Below are positions 52,546 to 61,027 of a stretch of 64,000 bases of DNA, one piece after another. How positions within the stretch are numbered: position 1 is the first letter of the stretch; every line of letters begins with the position of its first letter. The translations under genes and the position numbers were made by a program. The notes under the pieces were generated by a model that saw only the letters and a list, made by a program, of their open reading frames with translations, had not been told where the DNA came from and made no database searches. This DNA comes from Planococcus halocryophilus (GTDB lineage: Bacteria; Bacillota; Bacilli; Bacillales_A; Planococcaceae), in contig NZ_JAKVTG010000008.1 in the NCBI RefSeq assembly GCF_022489025.1, positions 1-64,000 of the forward strand. Reading direction: 5' to 3'.

Positions 52546-53505
52546 TTACTCGACTAATTGTTTACATAGTTTGAGAATGTCTTCGCGCCGTGTGTCGAGT
52601 AGTTCTTGGCCGAGTTTGATGAGTGCGTTGATGTTTTCAGCAGAGCCATCGTCTAGTTTTTCGGTGCCCGGTTGGAGTAATTCGATTTGAAAGCGGTAAT
52701 AGCGTTGACTTTCTTCTCGATTTGGCAGTACAAATTTTAGTTGATAGTCGACGACATCAGAACTTCCGTCAAGCAGGATATACCACAAAGGCTTTGCCCA
52801 GCCGAGCAATCCCCACGTTCTAAATTTCTCGAATTGAATGGTTAGTTGTGGATTTCCCGTGCCAAGCGATACAATTAATAGCTCTTCGTCTGGAAAAATT
52901 TCTTTTGCGTCTGCATAAGCACACATCGCTGGGTTATTGGCAAACACCCCTCCATCAATAAAGCTAGCTTTTGGATAGGCTTTGATTTTTTTCGGAATAA
53001 AGTAAGTGGGTGCTGCAGATGCCGCACGTGCAACGTCTCTCATCATGACATCTCGCTCAATCTTTTTCGTAAGAATGTCTCGACTTTTGAAAAAAGCAGT
53101 AAAGCGTCCATGAAGTTCGTAGCTAGGGACGACAACATGAACAATCGCTTCAGAAAGCATAGTGGATCCGAAATATTTTTTAAGCGCTTTTTCAAGTGCC
53201 ATTGCTTGGTAACGACTCGTAAAAATACCACGAGTAATTTTAAAAAATAAGGATTTATTGAAAATTTCGTGTGATTCTTCTTTGTAAAATCCCAGAAACT
53301 GTTCTGCTGTATAGCGAGGCTTGGTCATATCTTTCGGATCTGGTGCGACCAGTCCGAGCGCTAAAATACCACCTGTCGATGCTCCAACGACCAAGTCGAA
53401 TAGCTCTGAAACCGGTTTTCCACTTTGGGCTTCTAGTTCGGCAAGTAGCATTGCAGGAATCACTCCTCGTACGCCACCCCCGTCAATTGCTAAAATTCGT
53501 TTCAT
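52546..53505 (-). CDS. Patatin-like phospholipase
   Basis: 319 residues with all patatin elements: oxyanion motif DGGGVRGVIPAMLLAELE near the N-terminus, nucleophile GASTGG (~45, GxSxG) and catalytic Asp in IDGGVFANNP (~190). No signal peptide, so it is cytoplasmic. These enzymes hydrolyse acyl esters of phospholipids or related lipids. Patatins occur as effectors in CBASS defence, but no nucleotidyltransferase gene is nearby, so a housekeeping lipid role is more likely. ATG 53505 is chosen behind GGAG/GAGGTG, two codons inside the longest frame. Confidence 0.9.
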   Translation of the reverse strand: MKRILAIDGGGVRGVIPAMLLAELEAQSGKPVSELFDLVVGASTGGILALGLVAPDPKDMTKPRYTAEQFLGFYKEESHEIFNKSLFFKITRGIFTSRYQAMALEKALKKYFGSTMLSEAIVHVVVPSYELHGRFTAFFKSRDILTKKIERDVMMRDVARAASAAPTYFIPKKIKAYPKASFIDGGVFANNPAMCAYADAKEIFPDEELLIVSLGTGNPQLTIQFEKFRTWGLLGWAKPLWYILLDGSSDVVDYQLKFVLPNREESQRYYRFQIELLQPGTEKLDDGSAENINALIKLGQELLDTRREDILKLCKQLVE

Positions 53506-53903
53506 CTCCACACCTCTTTTCAGAATGTTCAGACTTTATTTTATTGTATGAAGTCTAGCTGTACTTGTCAAAATTGGCAAGTAAATCATTATTGTAATCT
53601 CATTAATTGCGCAATTAAGATAACATTTTGCTTTTTTACTAATCTATTGATAGGTAGATTTGCTACAAGATTTAGCACAGTGTTTTTTAGGACTGTATAG
53701 ATAAAGTACAACTATGCTATTTATTTGATTTGTATTTATTTTACTTTTAATTGTAATAAAAACACCAATTTTTTCGATAAAAAGTAGTTTTTCATTGGAA
53801 AATTTGAGATTTCTAATTTTTTTCGACTCGCAAATGACTGGTATGAAAGGTTTTTAAATCTTTATTCCGTTTGTTATACAACTGTAATATAACTGCAATT
53901 GAA

Positions 53904-53932
53904 TTGACGTTGTTTTTCAGTTGCTCTATCTA
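53904..53932 (+). promoter_or_regulatory. Promoter of the NlpC/P60 gene
   Basis: TTGACG, 17 bases, TATCTA (a second box TATAGT lies at 23 bases). The leader is about 65 bases, with GGAGG before the ATG. The rest of the 500-base gap (53506-54005) is AT-rich with nothing else recognised. Confidence 0.55.
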
Positions 53933-54005
53933 TATAGTAAATTACAGAGCAAAATATTATTAATTCATATACTTGGATAATAAAAACTTGGAGGAACCAA
54001 CAACA

Positions 54006-54746
54006 ATGAAAAAGATATTCTTTACGTTATTTGCAGCAGGATCATTGCTATTTGCTAACTCAGTCACTGACACACAGGCAGCTCAACCCATTCAAAATGA
54101 AGTTACATCTTCTCAAGAAATTACAGTTTCAACTATAGAGCAAGTTGCATCAAGCAAAGCAACTGCCAAATCCGGTACATTTAAAACAAAATACAATTCA
54201 AATGTACGCGCTGATGCGAGTACAAAATACAAAGTTGTTACGGTTGCTAAAAAAGGCGCCGTTGTTACAGCAACTCACCAAAAGAAAGTCGGCAACTCGA
54301 CTTGGTACAAAGTAAAAGTCAACGGCAAGTCTGGTTGGATTTTGAGCACATTGTTAACTTCTACAACGGTTAAGAAAGCTTCTGTTTCAACATCTTCTTC
54401 TGGAGTAGTTTCAGAAGCATTGGCATTGAAAGGCATTCCTTACAAATTTGGTGGCACAACAACTGCCGGGTTTGATTGCAGCGGATTTATCCAATATGCG
54501 TTCAAACAAGCTGGTAAGAGTGTTTCCCGCTCGACGTTAACGCAATTTGCGGAAAGCTATACAGTTAGCACTCCACAGCCAGGAGATTTGGTTTTCTTTG
54601 CTAATACGTACCGCGCTGGGATCTCACACGTTGGGATTTACATCGGTAACAACCAGTTCGTGCATTCAGGCGGAGCGAAAGCTGAAGTTAAGAGCATGGA
54701 TGATCCATACTGGGGCAAGAAATTCCACAGCTTCAAACGTTTCTAA
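54006..54746 (+). CDS. SH3b-NlpC/P60 cell-wall hydrolase
   Basis: 246 residues: signal peptide (KKIFFTLFAAGSLLFANSV), one bacterial SH3 domain (~60-120: SNVRADASTKYKVVTVAKKG, WYKVKVNGKSGWI), and a C-terminal NlpC/P60 domain with Cys in GFDCSGFIQYAF, His in SHVGIYIGN and a polar third residue after it. It should cleave D-Glu to diamino-acid bonds in peptidoglycan stems outside the cell, in growth or daughter-cell separation. ATG 54006 is taken rather than 53973 because GGAGG lies between them and the signal peptide begins there. Confidence 0.93.
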   Translation: MKKIFFTLFAAGSLLFANSVTDTQAAQPIQNEVTSSQEITVSTIEQVASSKATAKSGTFKTKYNSNVRADASTKYKVVTVAKKGAVVTATHQKKVGNSTWYKVKVNGKSGWILSTLLTSTTVKKASVSTSSSGVVSEALALKGIPYKFGGTTTAGFDCSGFIQYAFKQAGKSVSRSTLTQFAESYTVSTPQPGDLVFFANTYRAGISHVGIYIGNNQFVHSGGAKAEVKSMDDPYWGKKFHSFKRF

Positions 54747-54760
54747 TTCAATCTGGATTT

Positions 54761-54816
54761 CCAAAAGGGTGACCCGAAAGTCTGCTAATAGCAGGGTTTT
54801 GCTGGTCCCCTTTTTT
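54761..54816 (+). terminator. Terminator of the NlpC/P60 gene
   Basis: AAAAGGGTGACC pairs with GGTCCCCTTTT, with an inner CTGC/GCAG stem, and is followed by TTTTTATTTT. Confidence 0.7.
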
Positions 54817-54851
54817 ATTTTGATTTTTGGATGGGAGAAATCGCTGCAGGT

Positions 54852-54938
54852 GGGCGCTTTCCTGCGGGCGAAGCGCTGAGCCTCTTCGTCGCAAGCTCCT
54901 GCGGGATCTCATCACTCGGCTTTCCCGCGGGAGTCGCC
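54852..54938. repeat. GC-rich imperfect palindrome (family C), inverse copy
   Basis: GGGCGCTTTCCTGCGGGC at one end and CCCGCGGGAGTCGCC at the other; the reverse complement of the element at 32911-32998 with substitutions. The centre reads GAGCCTCTTCGTCGCAAGCT. Confidence 0.75.
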
Positions 54939-55114
54939 ATCTTTCGCTCTTTCTTAGGTTTCTTCGCATAGTATCGAAATAGAATACTATGCGAACTTTT
55001 ATATCAATATTAGAAGTACTACGTAGCTATTTGTACTATCGCGTTTCGCATGCGAAACGCTGGCATTTTATAGGAGCATAGCGGATTGCTTTTATGGGTT
55101 GGGGTTGAGAGTTT

Positions 55115-55322
55115 TTAGATGAACTTTTTTAGCTGTTACATGAATTTTTTAACCTGTTACACGAACTTTTGAAGTCTTTACATGACTTTTTGGTCTCCTT
55201 ACATGAATGCAGTCCTCTTACACTAACTTTGACGCGTTTTACATGAACTTATTAACCTGTTACCTGAACTTTTGACATCTTTACCCGACCTTTTCAGCTC
55301 TTTATATGAACTCAAAAATTCT
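55115..55322. repeat. 21-bp phased repeat array, ten units (family B)
   Basis: Units similar to TTACATGAACTTTT start at 55115, 55136, 55157, 55178, 55199, 55218, 55239, 55260, 55281 and 55302: eight of the nine intervals are exactly 21 bases, one is 19. The first ~12 positions are conserved (TTACATGAACTT) and the last ~7 vary. Same strand sense as the array at 32.7 kb. No frame is conserved through it and there are no unique spacers. Confidence 0.9.
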
Positions 55323-55555
55323 CAACCGGTGCACTACGTTTCAGAATCTATATTTGGTTTAACACAAGTTCAAAAAACTGATTGGAAGCTGTTCGCGTGG
55401 CGAACAGCCTAACATAGTAGCTATCGCTTTTTATCCAGTCTATTTCACAAATAAGATGTGACTTCTCATGAAATATCTGTATAACAGCAGAATGCTTTTG
55501 TAAAAACATGGAACTGCCAGATACCCCCTACTCTTTCTATCTCATTAACCAATTA

Positions 55556-55960
55556 TCTAGCCGAGGAGCGCCACGGGCTAGACGAAGCAAGAAGACGAGT
55601 GCTCTTCTCGGCTTCTTGCGAAAGTCATGCCCAAAGCGAGCGAAGGCGATTTCTAAAAATCCACACTATCTACTACTCAAAAAGTACCTCCTACTCTATC
55701 AACCAACTACCCAGCCAAGGCGCGTCCAAGGGCTAGGCGAAGCGAGAAGACGAGTGCTCTTCTCGGCTTATCGCGGGAGCCATGCCCAAAGCGGCCGAAG
55801 GCGACTATTAGAACTTCACACTATCTACTAATCAAAAAAAGTAGCTCTTTCTATATCAACTAACTACCTATCCGAGAAGCACCATGGGCTAGACGAAGCA
55901 AGAAGACGAGTGCTCTTCTCGGCTTCTTGCGAAAGTCATGCCTAAAGCGAGCGAAGGCGA
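55556..55960. repeat. Three tandem ~155-bp palindromic units (family A), inverse orientation
   Basis: GGGCTA recurs at 55575, 55730 and 55886, the same 155-156 period as at 32.0-32.6 kb. The core reads GACGAGTGCTCTTCTCGGCTTCTTGCG / CAAAGCGAGCGAAGGCGA (quoted by parts) and is the reverse complement of the other cluster. The AT-rich spacers are also homologous between clusters. Frames through it are not credible genes. Confidence 0.9.
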
Positions 55961-56016
55961 CTCTAGAACATCACAAAATCTATCACCACTTCCCAGTACT
56001 TCTAAACACACAAAAA

Positions 56017-56039
56017 AGCAGACTCTTTAAGAGCCTGCT
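56017..56039 (-). terminator. Terminator of the HtrA-like gene
   Basis: AGCAGACTCTT and AGAGCCTGCT with one mismatch around TA; on the minus strand followed by TTTTTTG. Lies directly past the stop at 56042. Confidence 0.85.
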
Positions 56040-56041
56040 CC

Positions 56042-57160
56042 TTACTGATTGACAATACCCTCTATTTGATAATCTCCATATTCATCAATAACAATCGTAT
56101 AGATTCCTTTATGCGAAATGGTAGACTTTTTGTCGCTTGTTTTGTCGTGATACGCGAACTCGGCTTCTGCTTCGACCAGTGCGCTGTCGCCTTCGATTTC
56201 GATGGCGGTGATGGTTGGCTGGACGATGTCGTAAATGCGATCCGGATCGCTGTATTCTTCAATTAGTCCAGTCGCTTGTTGTTCGGCGTTGCTGCCTGGA
56301 AAAATGTAAGACAAGTAAAAGCTCGATTCTCTATCGTTTAGTGAATACGGCAATAGCTCGTAATACGAGGAGATAAAGCTTTCGAGTAGGTCATCGGCGA
56401 AGTACGCGTCTTTAACGTCTTGCAGCACAATTTCCTGCTCTTCGGGTACGATTGGGTTATTAATCCATTCTGTTAACTGATTCCATACGGTGTAGATTGG
56501 GATCGCGTAGCCTGATTCTGGGTTTTCTTCAATAATAATGGAGTTGATGCCCAACAATTTTCCGTTATCCGCTGCGATTAATGGTCCCCCGCTCGAGCCT
56601 TGAGCGATTTCTGCGCTCATCTCGTATAGATTGGTGTATTCAAATTGATCGGAGAAATCTAGAGCGGTATCGGTGATTTCGCCTGTCGTAGCCGTGTTGC
56701 TTTGATCGTTCGGGCTACCGATGGCGACGACTGGAGTACCAATGTCGACGGATTTCATTTCGATTTCAAGTGGTTCTTTGCCGGCTAGTTCGTCGACGCG
56801 GACGATGGCTAAATCCTGTGTTTCAGACTTCCCGATAATATTGCCGTTAAATTCCTGGCCATCACTGTTTTTAACGGTGATATAGGAAGCATCTAACACC
56901 ACATGAGCATTCGTTAAAATGTCACCTTGGTTGTTGATGAGAAAGCCCGAGCCCTGTTCGAGATCGGTATACAATGTGTAGACATGCGTTTTGGCATTAG
57001 CAATCATCGATATTAGGCTTTGTTCTTCTTCAACTAATTTTGTTTCTTCTTTGACCGGCGTAGTTTCTTCTGACGATTGGCAAGCACTCGTTACAAAGAG
57101 CAGAAAAAGAAAAAGCGGGAGTATCACTAGTATTTTTGTCTTGTTGTGATCTCGGTTCAT
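56042..57160 (-). CDS. Trypsin-like (HtrA/S1C) serine protease lipoprotein
   Basis: About 372 residues. The signal peptide ends in a lipobox (LLFVTSAC, Cys ~30), so it is a membrane-anchored lipoprotein. The protease domain has His in LTNAHVVLD, Asp in DLAIVRVD and Ser in GSSGGPLI. There is no PDZ domain; the ~130 C-terminal residues form a separate domain with FADDLLESFISSYYELLPY (quoted in part as FISSYYELLPY) and a beta-rich end. It probably handles protein quality control or processing at the membrane surface. ATG 57160 is chosen; a GTG three codons upstream is possible. No operon partner. Confidence 0.88.
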   Translation of the reverse strand: MNRDHNKTKILVILPLFLFLLFVTSACQSSEETTPVKEETKLVEEEQSLISMIANAKTHVYTLYTDLEQGSGFLINNQGDILTNAHVVLDASYITVKNSDGQEFNGNIIGKSETQDLAIVRVDELAGKEPLEIEMKSVDIGTPVVAIGSPNDQSNTATTGEITDTALDFSDQFEYTNLYEMSAEIAQGSSGGPLIAADNGKLLGINSIIIEENPESGYAIPIYTVWNQLTEWINNPIVPEEQEIVLQDVKDAYFADDLLESFISSYYELLPYSLNDRESSFYLSYIFPGSNAEQQATGLIEEYSDPDRIYDIVQPTITAIEIEGDSALVEAEAEFAYHDKTSDKKSTISHKGIYTIVIDEYGDYQIEGIVNQ

Positions 57161-57247
57161 TTGCGTCACTCACTTCTGTGTATTGTTGCTATGATTTGAG
57201 TTTATTATATCAATTAGAATCCAATAAATCTCTAGACAAAAAAGAAA

Positions 57248-57304
57248 AAGCACCCTTTCCGAACAGTATTCTTGCGAACACTGTTCGTTCTGGATGCTTT
57301 TGTT
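57248..57304 (-). terminator. Terminator of the large nuclease-like gene
   Basis: Nested arms AGCACCC/GGATGCT and GAACAGT/ACTGTTC; on the minus strand it is followed by TTTTTCTTTTTTG. It lies just past the stop at 57307. Confidence 0.75.
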
Positions 57305-57306
57305 AT

Positions 57307-60300
57307 TTACTTTTTCTTCATTTGACCTTTATTGGTTACAACGGTGTAGTTTCCTAGCTCGTTAATGCTAAGTGTAAATACGTTGCCGGCCAATTCGCCT
57401 TGGATGATTTTCCATTTGCCTTTGTCGTCTTCACGGGCACCAAACTGGATTTTGATGTCGCTTGTAGTGTCGAATGCCAGTGTTACCGATGATGCGAATT
57501 TCAAAGGAAGCTCGTTGCCCGTAGCATCGGTTAAGATCATGTTGATTTGATTTGTTAAAGTAGGGCGTTTGTCGACTTCTTTAGCGTCGTCAACGGCCAA
57601 GTTTAATACAAATCCTTCTCCAGCGGCGTTTGCGATTTGCTGCAGATTGCTCGCTGATAACGTTAAATCAGCAGTTGGCATATCGATTAGCAAGTCTTTT
57701 CCGCTTTCAAGCAATTTCGCAACGGTTCCTTCTGAGAATGTCATAGCAAGTTCGCCGTTTTCATCTAGTTCGCCGGCAGTTACTACTGCTTGGTCTCCAG
57801 AAAAATCCGGTTTTGCTGTTTGTTCGCCTGGAACTGCTGGTTTTTCAAATGAAATTTGTGCAAGTAATGGATCGTGATCGGATGCGCGCCCGTGCTCTTC
57901 CATGAACATCGCGTTAATGTGCACCATATCTAGTTCTGTGCGTTGTGCTAAGTTGTTTGTCACAAGTAAGTGATCGAGTACTTGTGAATTTCCTTGGTAA
58001 TAATACGAATAGCGATCTTCTAATGGTACGTCTTCGACTTTATTTGTTAAAATGTCGCCTTTTAATGCTTGTAATGCTAGTGTGAATTCGAAATCGTTCA
58101 TGTCACCTGCAACGATAACATTAAGATTTGGATTTTGTTCAAGTCCTTCTGCGATAAAGCCGTTGATCGCTGTTGCGAGTTCGATGCGTTCTTCAACAGA
58201 GCCAAAGAATGGAGGCTGGTTTTTGCCGAATAATGGCTGATCTCCACCTTTAGAGTTTAAGTGAGCACCGATGACCACAACTTGCTCGCCTTGGAAATCA
58301 AATTGAGCTGCGATTGGTTTACGTGTGTTTGGCATTGCGATTGGTTGAACGCGACCTGGGTTTAATGCAAGTTCGCCGTCTACCCATGAGTTTGTTTCAG
58401 TCGCTGTGCCTTTTGTTCCTTCAGAAAGTGTTACGCGTTCTGGGTTGTATAAGTAACCTACGCGAATGTTCCCGCCTGGTTGTCCGCCGTCTTGATTGTA
58501 TTCAGGTGCGATGTCAGTCCATTCGTATGTTGGGCCGCCAGCAGCTTGAATGCCTGCAATTAGCCGCTCATAACTTGCTGTCGCGTCACTATTTCCTGAA
58601 GTAGTTGGGCCATCATTGTCTTGTACTTCTACCATAACGATGATGTCTGGTGAATTTAAGTCGTTTACAAATGATTCTGCAATGCGTTGTGCTTTTGCGT
58701 CAGACGTATGTGAAGGGTCTGCAGAAAAGTTTTCTACGTTATATGCTGCTACTGTTAGTTTTTCTTCATCTTTAACAATCCACGTTTGTTCTGGCTGCGT
58801 GCCGCCGTCTACTAATTGTGGAAGGTCACTTTCTCTAGACCATAGTTTGTAATTTCCAAAACCAAAGCCTAGTACGCCCGTAATTGTACCGTTGAAAGAG
58901 TCCCCAGCTTTAGCTACGTAGCTTTCATTATCAAAATCGACTGTAATGCGTTCTGGGTTATAATCATTTTCTGAAAGCAAAATTCCACCTTGTTTATGGA
59001 ATTCTGTGTTCGGTGAGTTTTCCGCAACTACGGTTACTTCTCCGTATTTTTGCGGTCCGACCACTTGTGCGTTTGGTACAGCTAAACGCATCAATTCAAG
59101 TGATTCCCAGAAATCAACGCCGTCTTCGCTTGGGTCAAATGACGTTAAGCCATCGTTGTCGATCTGTTCAGATGGTGGCTGAACATCTTCTCCGATTACA
59201 ATTGGTGCTGGCAGTGGAGCTGTTCCTGTTTTAGCTACATTCGTTGCACGGATGCGCGTAATTGGTAAATCACTGTCTTTTGCATCTGAATAGCCTTCTT
59301 GGAAATGTTCTTCTACAGTCCCGTTAACTGTAACTAAATCGCCAACTTCTAGACCGTTTGATGCTTTATTGACAATCAATGCTTCTGACGTTGTGATGTC
59401 GTCATCAGGGTTGGTGTCTTGAATAATGAAGTTTGCTGAGTTGTATATGTGCGTAACTACGCCCACAATTTCATTGACAACTACGCCTTGATAATTTGAG
59501 TAATGATCAGTGCCTTGAATGTCACGGATTTTTAAGTCTCCTGTTTTCAAGACGGTGTATTTGAATGTGAACATTTCAGACGTTTCGTCAGCAATTGCGA
59601 TCGCTTTAATCGTTACGTCTTTTTGTAAAACGATTGGTGCTGTGTATTTCGTGCTAGTAGCTGTTGGTGTTGAACCGTCAAGTGTGTAATAAACACTGGC
59701 GTTTTCCCAACCAGATGCTAATGTGATTTCAGTGCCTTCAGAAACGACACCTGGGAATACATTTACGTAAACGGCTGGTTTGTTGACAAGGTCAAAACTC
59801 TCTAATCCAAGTGTTTTCACTTGGTACGAATCATAAAATTTCGAAGCGATTCCTGTTACATGAATTAAATCGCCTTCTTTGTATTGCTTAGTAAATTGTT
59901 CAAAACTCAATCCGTTACGGTTATCGTTGCGGATAGTTACCGCTTCGCCGTTTTCCGCAACTGCTGAAAACTCGAACGTGCCGTATGAGTTTGTAGATTG
60001 CAAACCGGTGATTGTAACATTCCGTAACTCAATGCGCTCGCCTTGTGTGTCTTCATTGACACCAATTGGCGTTAAGGTTTGCATGTCTGGCAATGGATTT
60101 CCTGAAGAAAGAACTTCTATTTTATTCGGTTGAAGTTGCAACTCGCCGCTATATTCAGAAACAGTGCCTGTTAAGCGGACAGTGTCTCCTGGAGCAACGG
60201 TTGCACTAGATGTGTAAACATACATTCCGGCTGTGTCGTCTTGGATGTAAAATGCTTTGCCGCCCCAGAATCCAGTTCCGGTTGTAACGGTCGCATCCAC

Positions 60301-60801
60301 TTGAATCAATTCCCCTTGCATCGTACGTGCTTGTGCAAGAGAATCGACAACAGTCGCCGTCGGTGGTGTTTCACCTGGCGCAAGGATGGTGAAAGCTGTT
60401 GGAGATTTTAGGCCCGCTGTTTGGAAATAAGCTTCTAGTGACCCTGTAATGGTCACTTGTGCTTTGAAATTAGATGGGTTATCCACTAAATTCAAACCTG
60501 CGCGGATTGATCCAGAAGGCAATTGAACCGGTAGTATTTTTGTTGGATCAGTTTCATCCGCGGAATCAGCAAGCCCTAAATTTGTAGCAGAGGTAAAAGG
60601 CGCTTCCTGATCGTAGTTGGTTTTACTAATCGCGATACCTACAATGTACCCTTTCACTGTGGCGGTTCCTGAATTATTGGCAATGGCTTCTGCTACCGTA
60701 ATCGGTTCTGCTGCAGTTGCCGACGTTGCCAAATAAGGCAGTGCCGCCGATAAAACTAACACTAAGCTTAACAAGATCTTCCCGAATGCATGTTTAGACA
60801 A
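57307..60801 (-). CDS. Large secreted endonuclease/exonuclease/phosphatase-family protein
   Basis: About 1164 residues. Signal peptide (ILLSLVLVLSAALPYLATSA, then TAAEP), a DUF6359-like OB domain (~35-150: TVKGYIVGIAISKTNYDQEA), further OB-fold repeats (~150-345 and 425-520), and a chitobiase-type beta domain (YYTLDGSTPTATSTKYTAPI). The EEP domain (~745-1040) has AAYNVENFSAD, the Glu of VMVEVQDN, GAHLNSKGG, VAGDMNDFEF and GRASDHDPLLAQ, i.e. the metal and catalytic residues. A ~120-residue C-terminal domain ends in KGQMKKK. It resembles B. subtilis YhcR-like extracellular nucleases. TTG 60801 (AGGAG eight bases upstream) is chosen over GTG 60810. Confidence 0.87.
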   Translation of the reverse strand: MSKHAFGKILLSLVLVLSAALPYLATSATAAEPITVAEAIANNSGTATVKGYIVGIAISKTNYDQEAPFTSATNLGLADSADETDPTKILPVQLPSGSIRAGLNLVDNPSNFKAQVTITGSLEAYFQTAGLKSPTAFTILAPGETPPTATVVDSLAQARTMQGELIQVDATVTTGTGFWGGKAFYIQDDTAGMYVYTSSATVAPGDTVRLTGTVSEYSGELQLQPNKIEVLSSGNPLPDMQTLTPIGVNEDTQGERIELRNVTITGLQSTNSYGTFEFSAVAENGEAVTIRNDNRNGLSFEQFTKQYKEGDLIHVTGIASKFYDSYQVKTLGLESFDLVNKPAVYVNVFPGVVSEGTEITLASGWENASVYYTLDGSTPTATSTKYTAPIVLQKDVTIKAIAIADETSEMFTFKYTVLKTGDLKIRDIQGTDHYSNYQGVVVNEIVGVVTHIYNSANFIIQDTNPDDDITTSEALIVNKASNGLEVGDLVTVNGTVEEHFQEGYSDAKDSDLPITRIRATNVAKTGTAPLPAPIVIGEDVQPPSEQIDNDGLTSFDPSEDGVDFWESLELMRLAVPNAQVVGPQKYGEVTVVAENSPNTEFHKQGGILLSENDYNPERITVDFDNESYVAKAGDSFNGTITGVLGFGFGNYKLWSRESDLPQLVDGGTQPEQTWIVKDEEKLTVAAYNVENFSADPSHTSDAKAQRIAESFVNDLNSPDIIVMVEVQDNDGPTTSGNSDATASYERLIAGIQAAGGPTYEWTDIAPEYNQDGGQPGGNIRVGYLYNPERVTLSEGTKGTATETNSWVDGELALNPGRVQPIAMPNTRKPIAAQFDFQGEQVVVIGAHLNSKGGDQPLFGKNQPPFFGSVEERIELATAINGFIAEGLEQNPNLNVIVAGDMNDFEFTLALQALKGDILTNKVEDVPLEDRYSYYYQGNSQVLDHLLVTNNLAQRTELDMVHINAMFMEEHGRASDHDPLLAQISFEKPAVPGEQTAKPDFSGDQAVVTAGELDENGELAMTFSEGTVAKLLESGKDLLIDMPTADLTLSASNLQQIANAAGEGFVLNLAVDDAKEVDKRPTLTNQINMILTDATGNELPLKFASSVTLAFDTTSDIKIQFGAREDDKGKWKIIQGELAGNVFTLSINELGNYTVVTNKGQMKKK

Positions 60802-60854
60802 GTTCTTCACTCCTGACTAATTTTTTTTGGTGCCTATCCATTATAACCGAATTA

Positions 60855-60868
60855 TGTAAGCGCTTTAT
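60855..60868. promoter_or_regulatory. cre-like site with -10 box of the nuclease gene
   Basis: TGTAAGCGCTTTAT fits the CcpA site WTGNAANCGNWNNCW with one mismatch. On the minus strand TATAAT (60845-60840) lies just downstream, so the site covers the -35 region and bound CcpA would be expected to repress. The -35 hexamer itself is weak. Confidence 0.5.
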
Positions 60869-60945
60869 ATAGTTTTTGTAATTTTCTTGTTAATTCGCTA
60901 TATTTCTGTTTAAGTTCACATTTCTAGGGAAATAATAAGCATAAA

Positions 60946-60973
60946 AAAAACCAGTTCTCGAGAACTGGTTTTT
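60946..60973. terminator. Terminator of the second giant S8 gene
   Basis: AAAAACCAGTTCTCGAGAACTGG followed by TTTTT: a perfect palindrome with almost no loop, about 55 bases past the stop at 61028. It also separates the gene from the nuclease promoter. Confidence 0.8.
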
Positions 60974-61027
60974 GATAGGTGTTAAGTTCTTATTTCATAA
61001 ACCAAATGACTGAGTAATAGCCTACAG

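Noticed and set aside
52546..53505. Patatin as a CBASS effector
   Set aside because: No cyclic-nucleotide synthase, Cap2/Cap3 or other defence gene is adjacent. The gene stands alone among envelope genes.
55115..55322. CRISPR array
   Set aside because: Units are contiguous 21-mers with a degenerate consensus and no unique spacers; no cas gene is present in the window.
55508..55831. 107-codon open frame in the second repeat island
   Set aside because: It reads across two 155-bp units, with the palindrome giving the same peptide twice. No start signal, and no counterpart in the other cluster.
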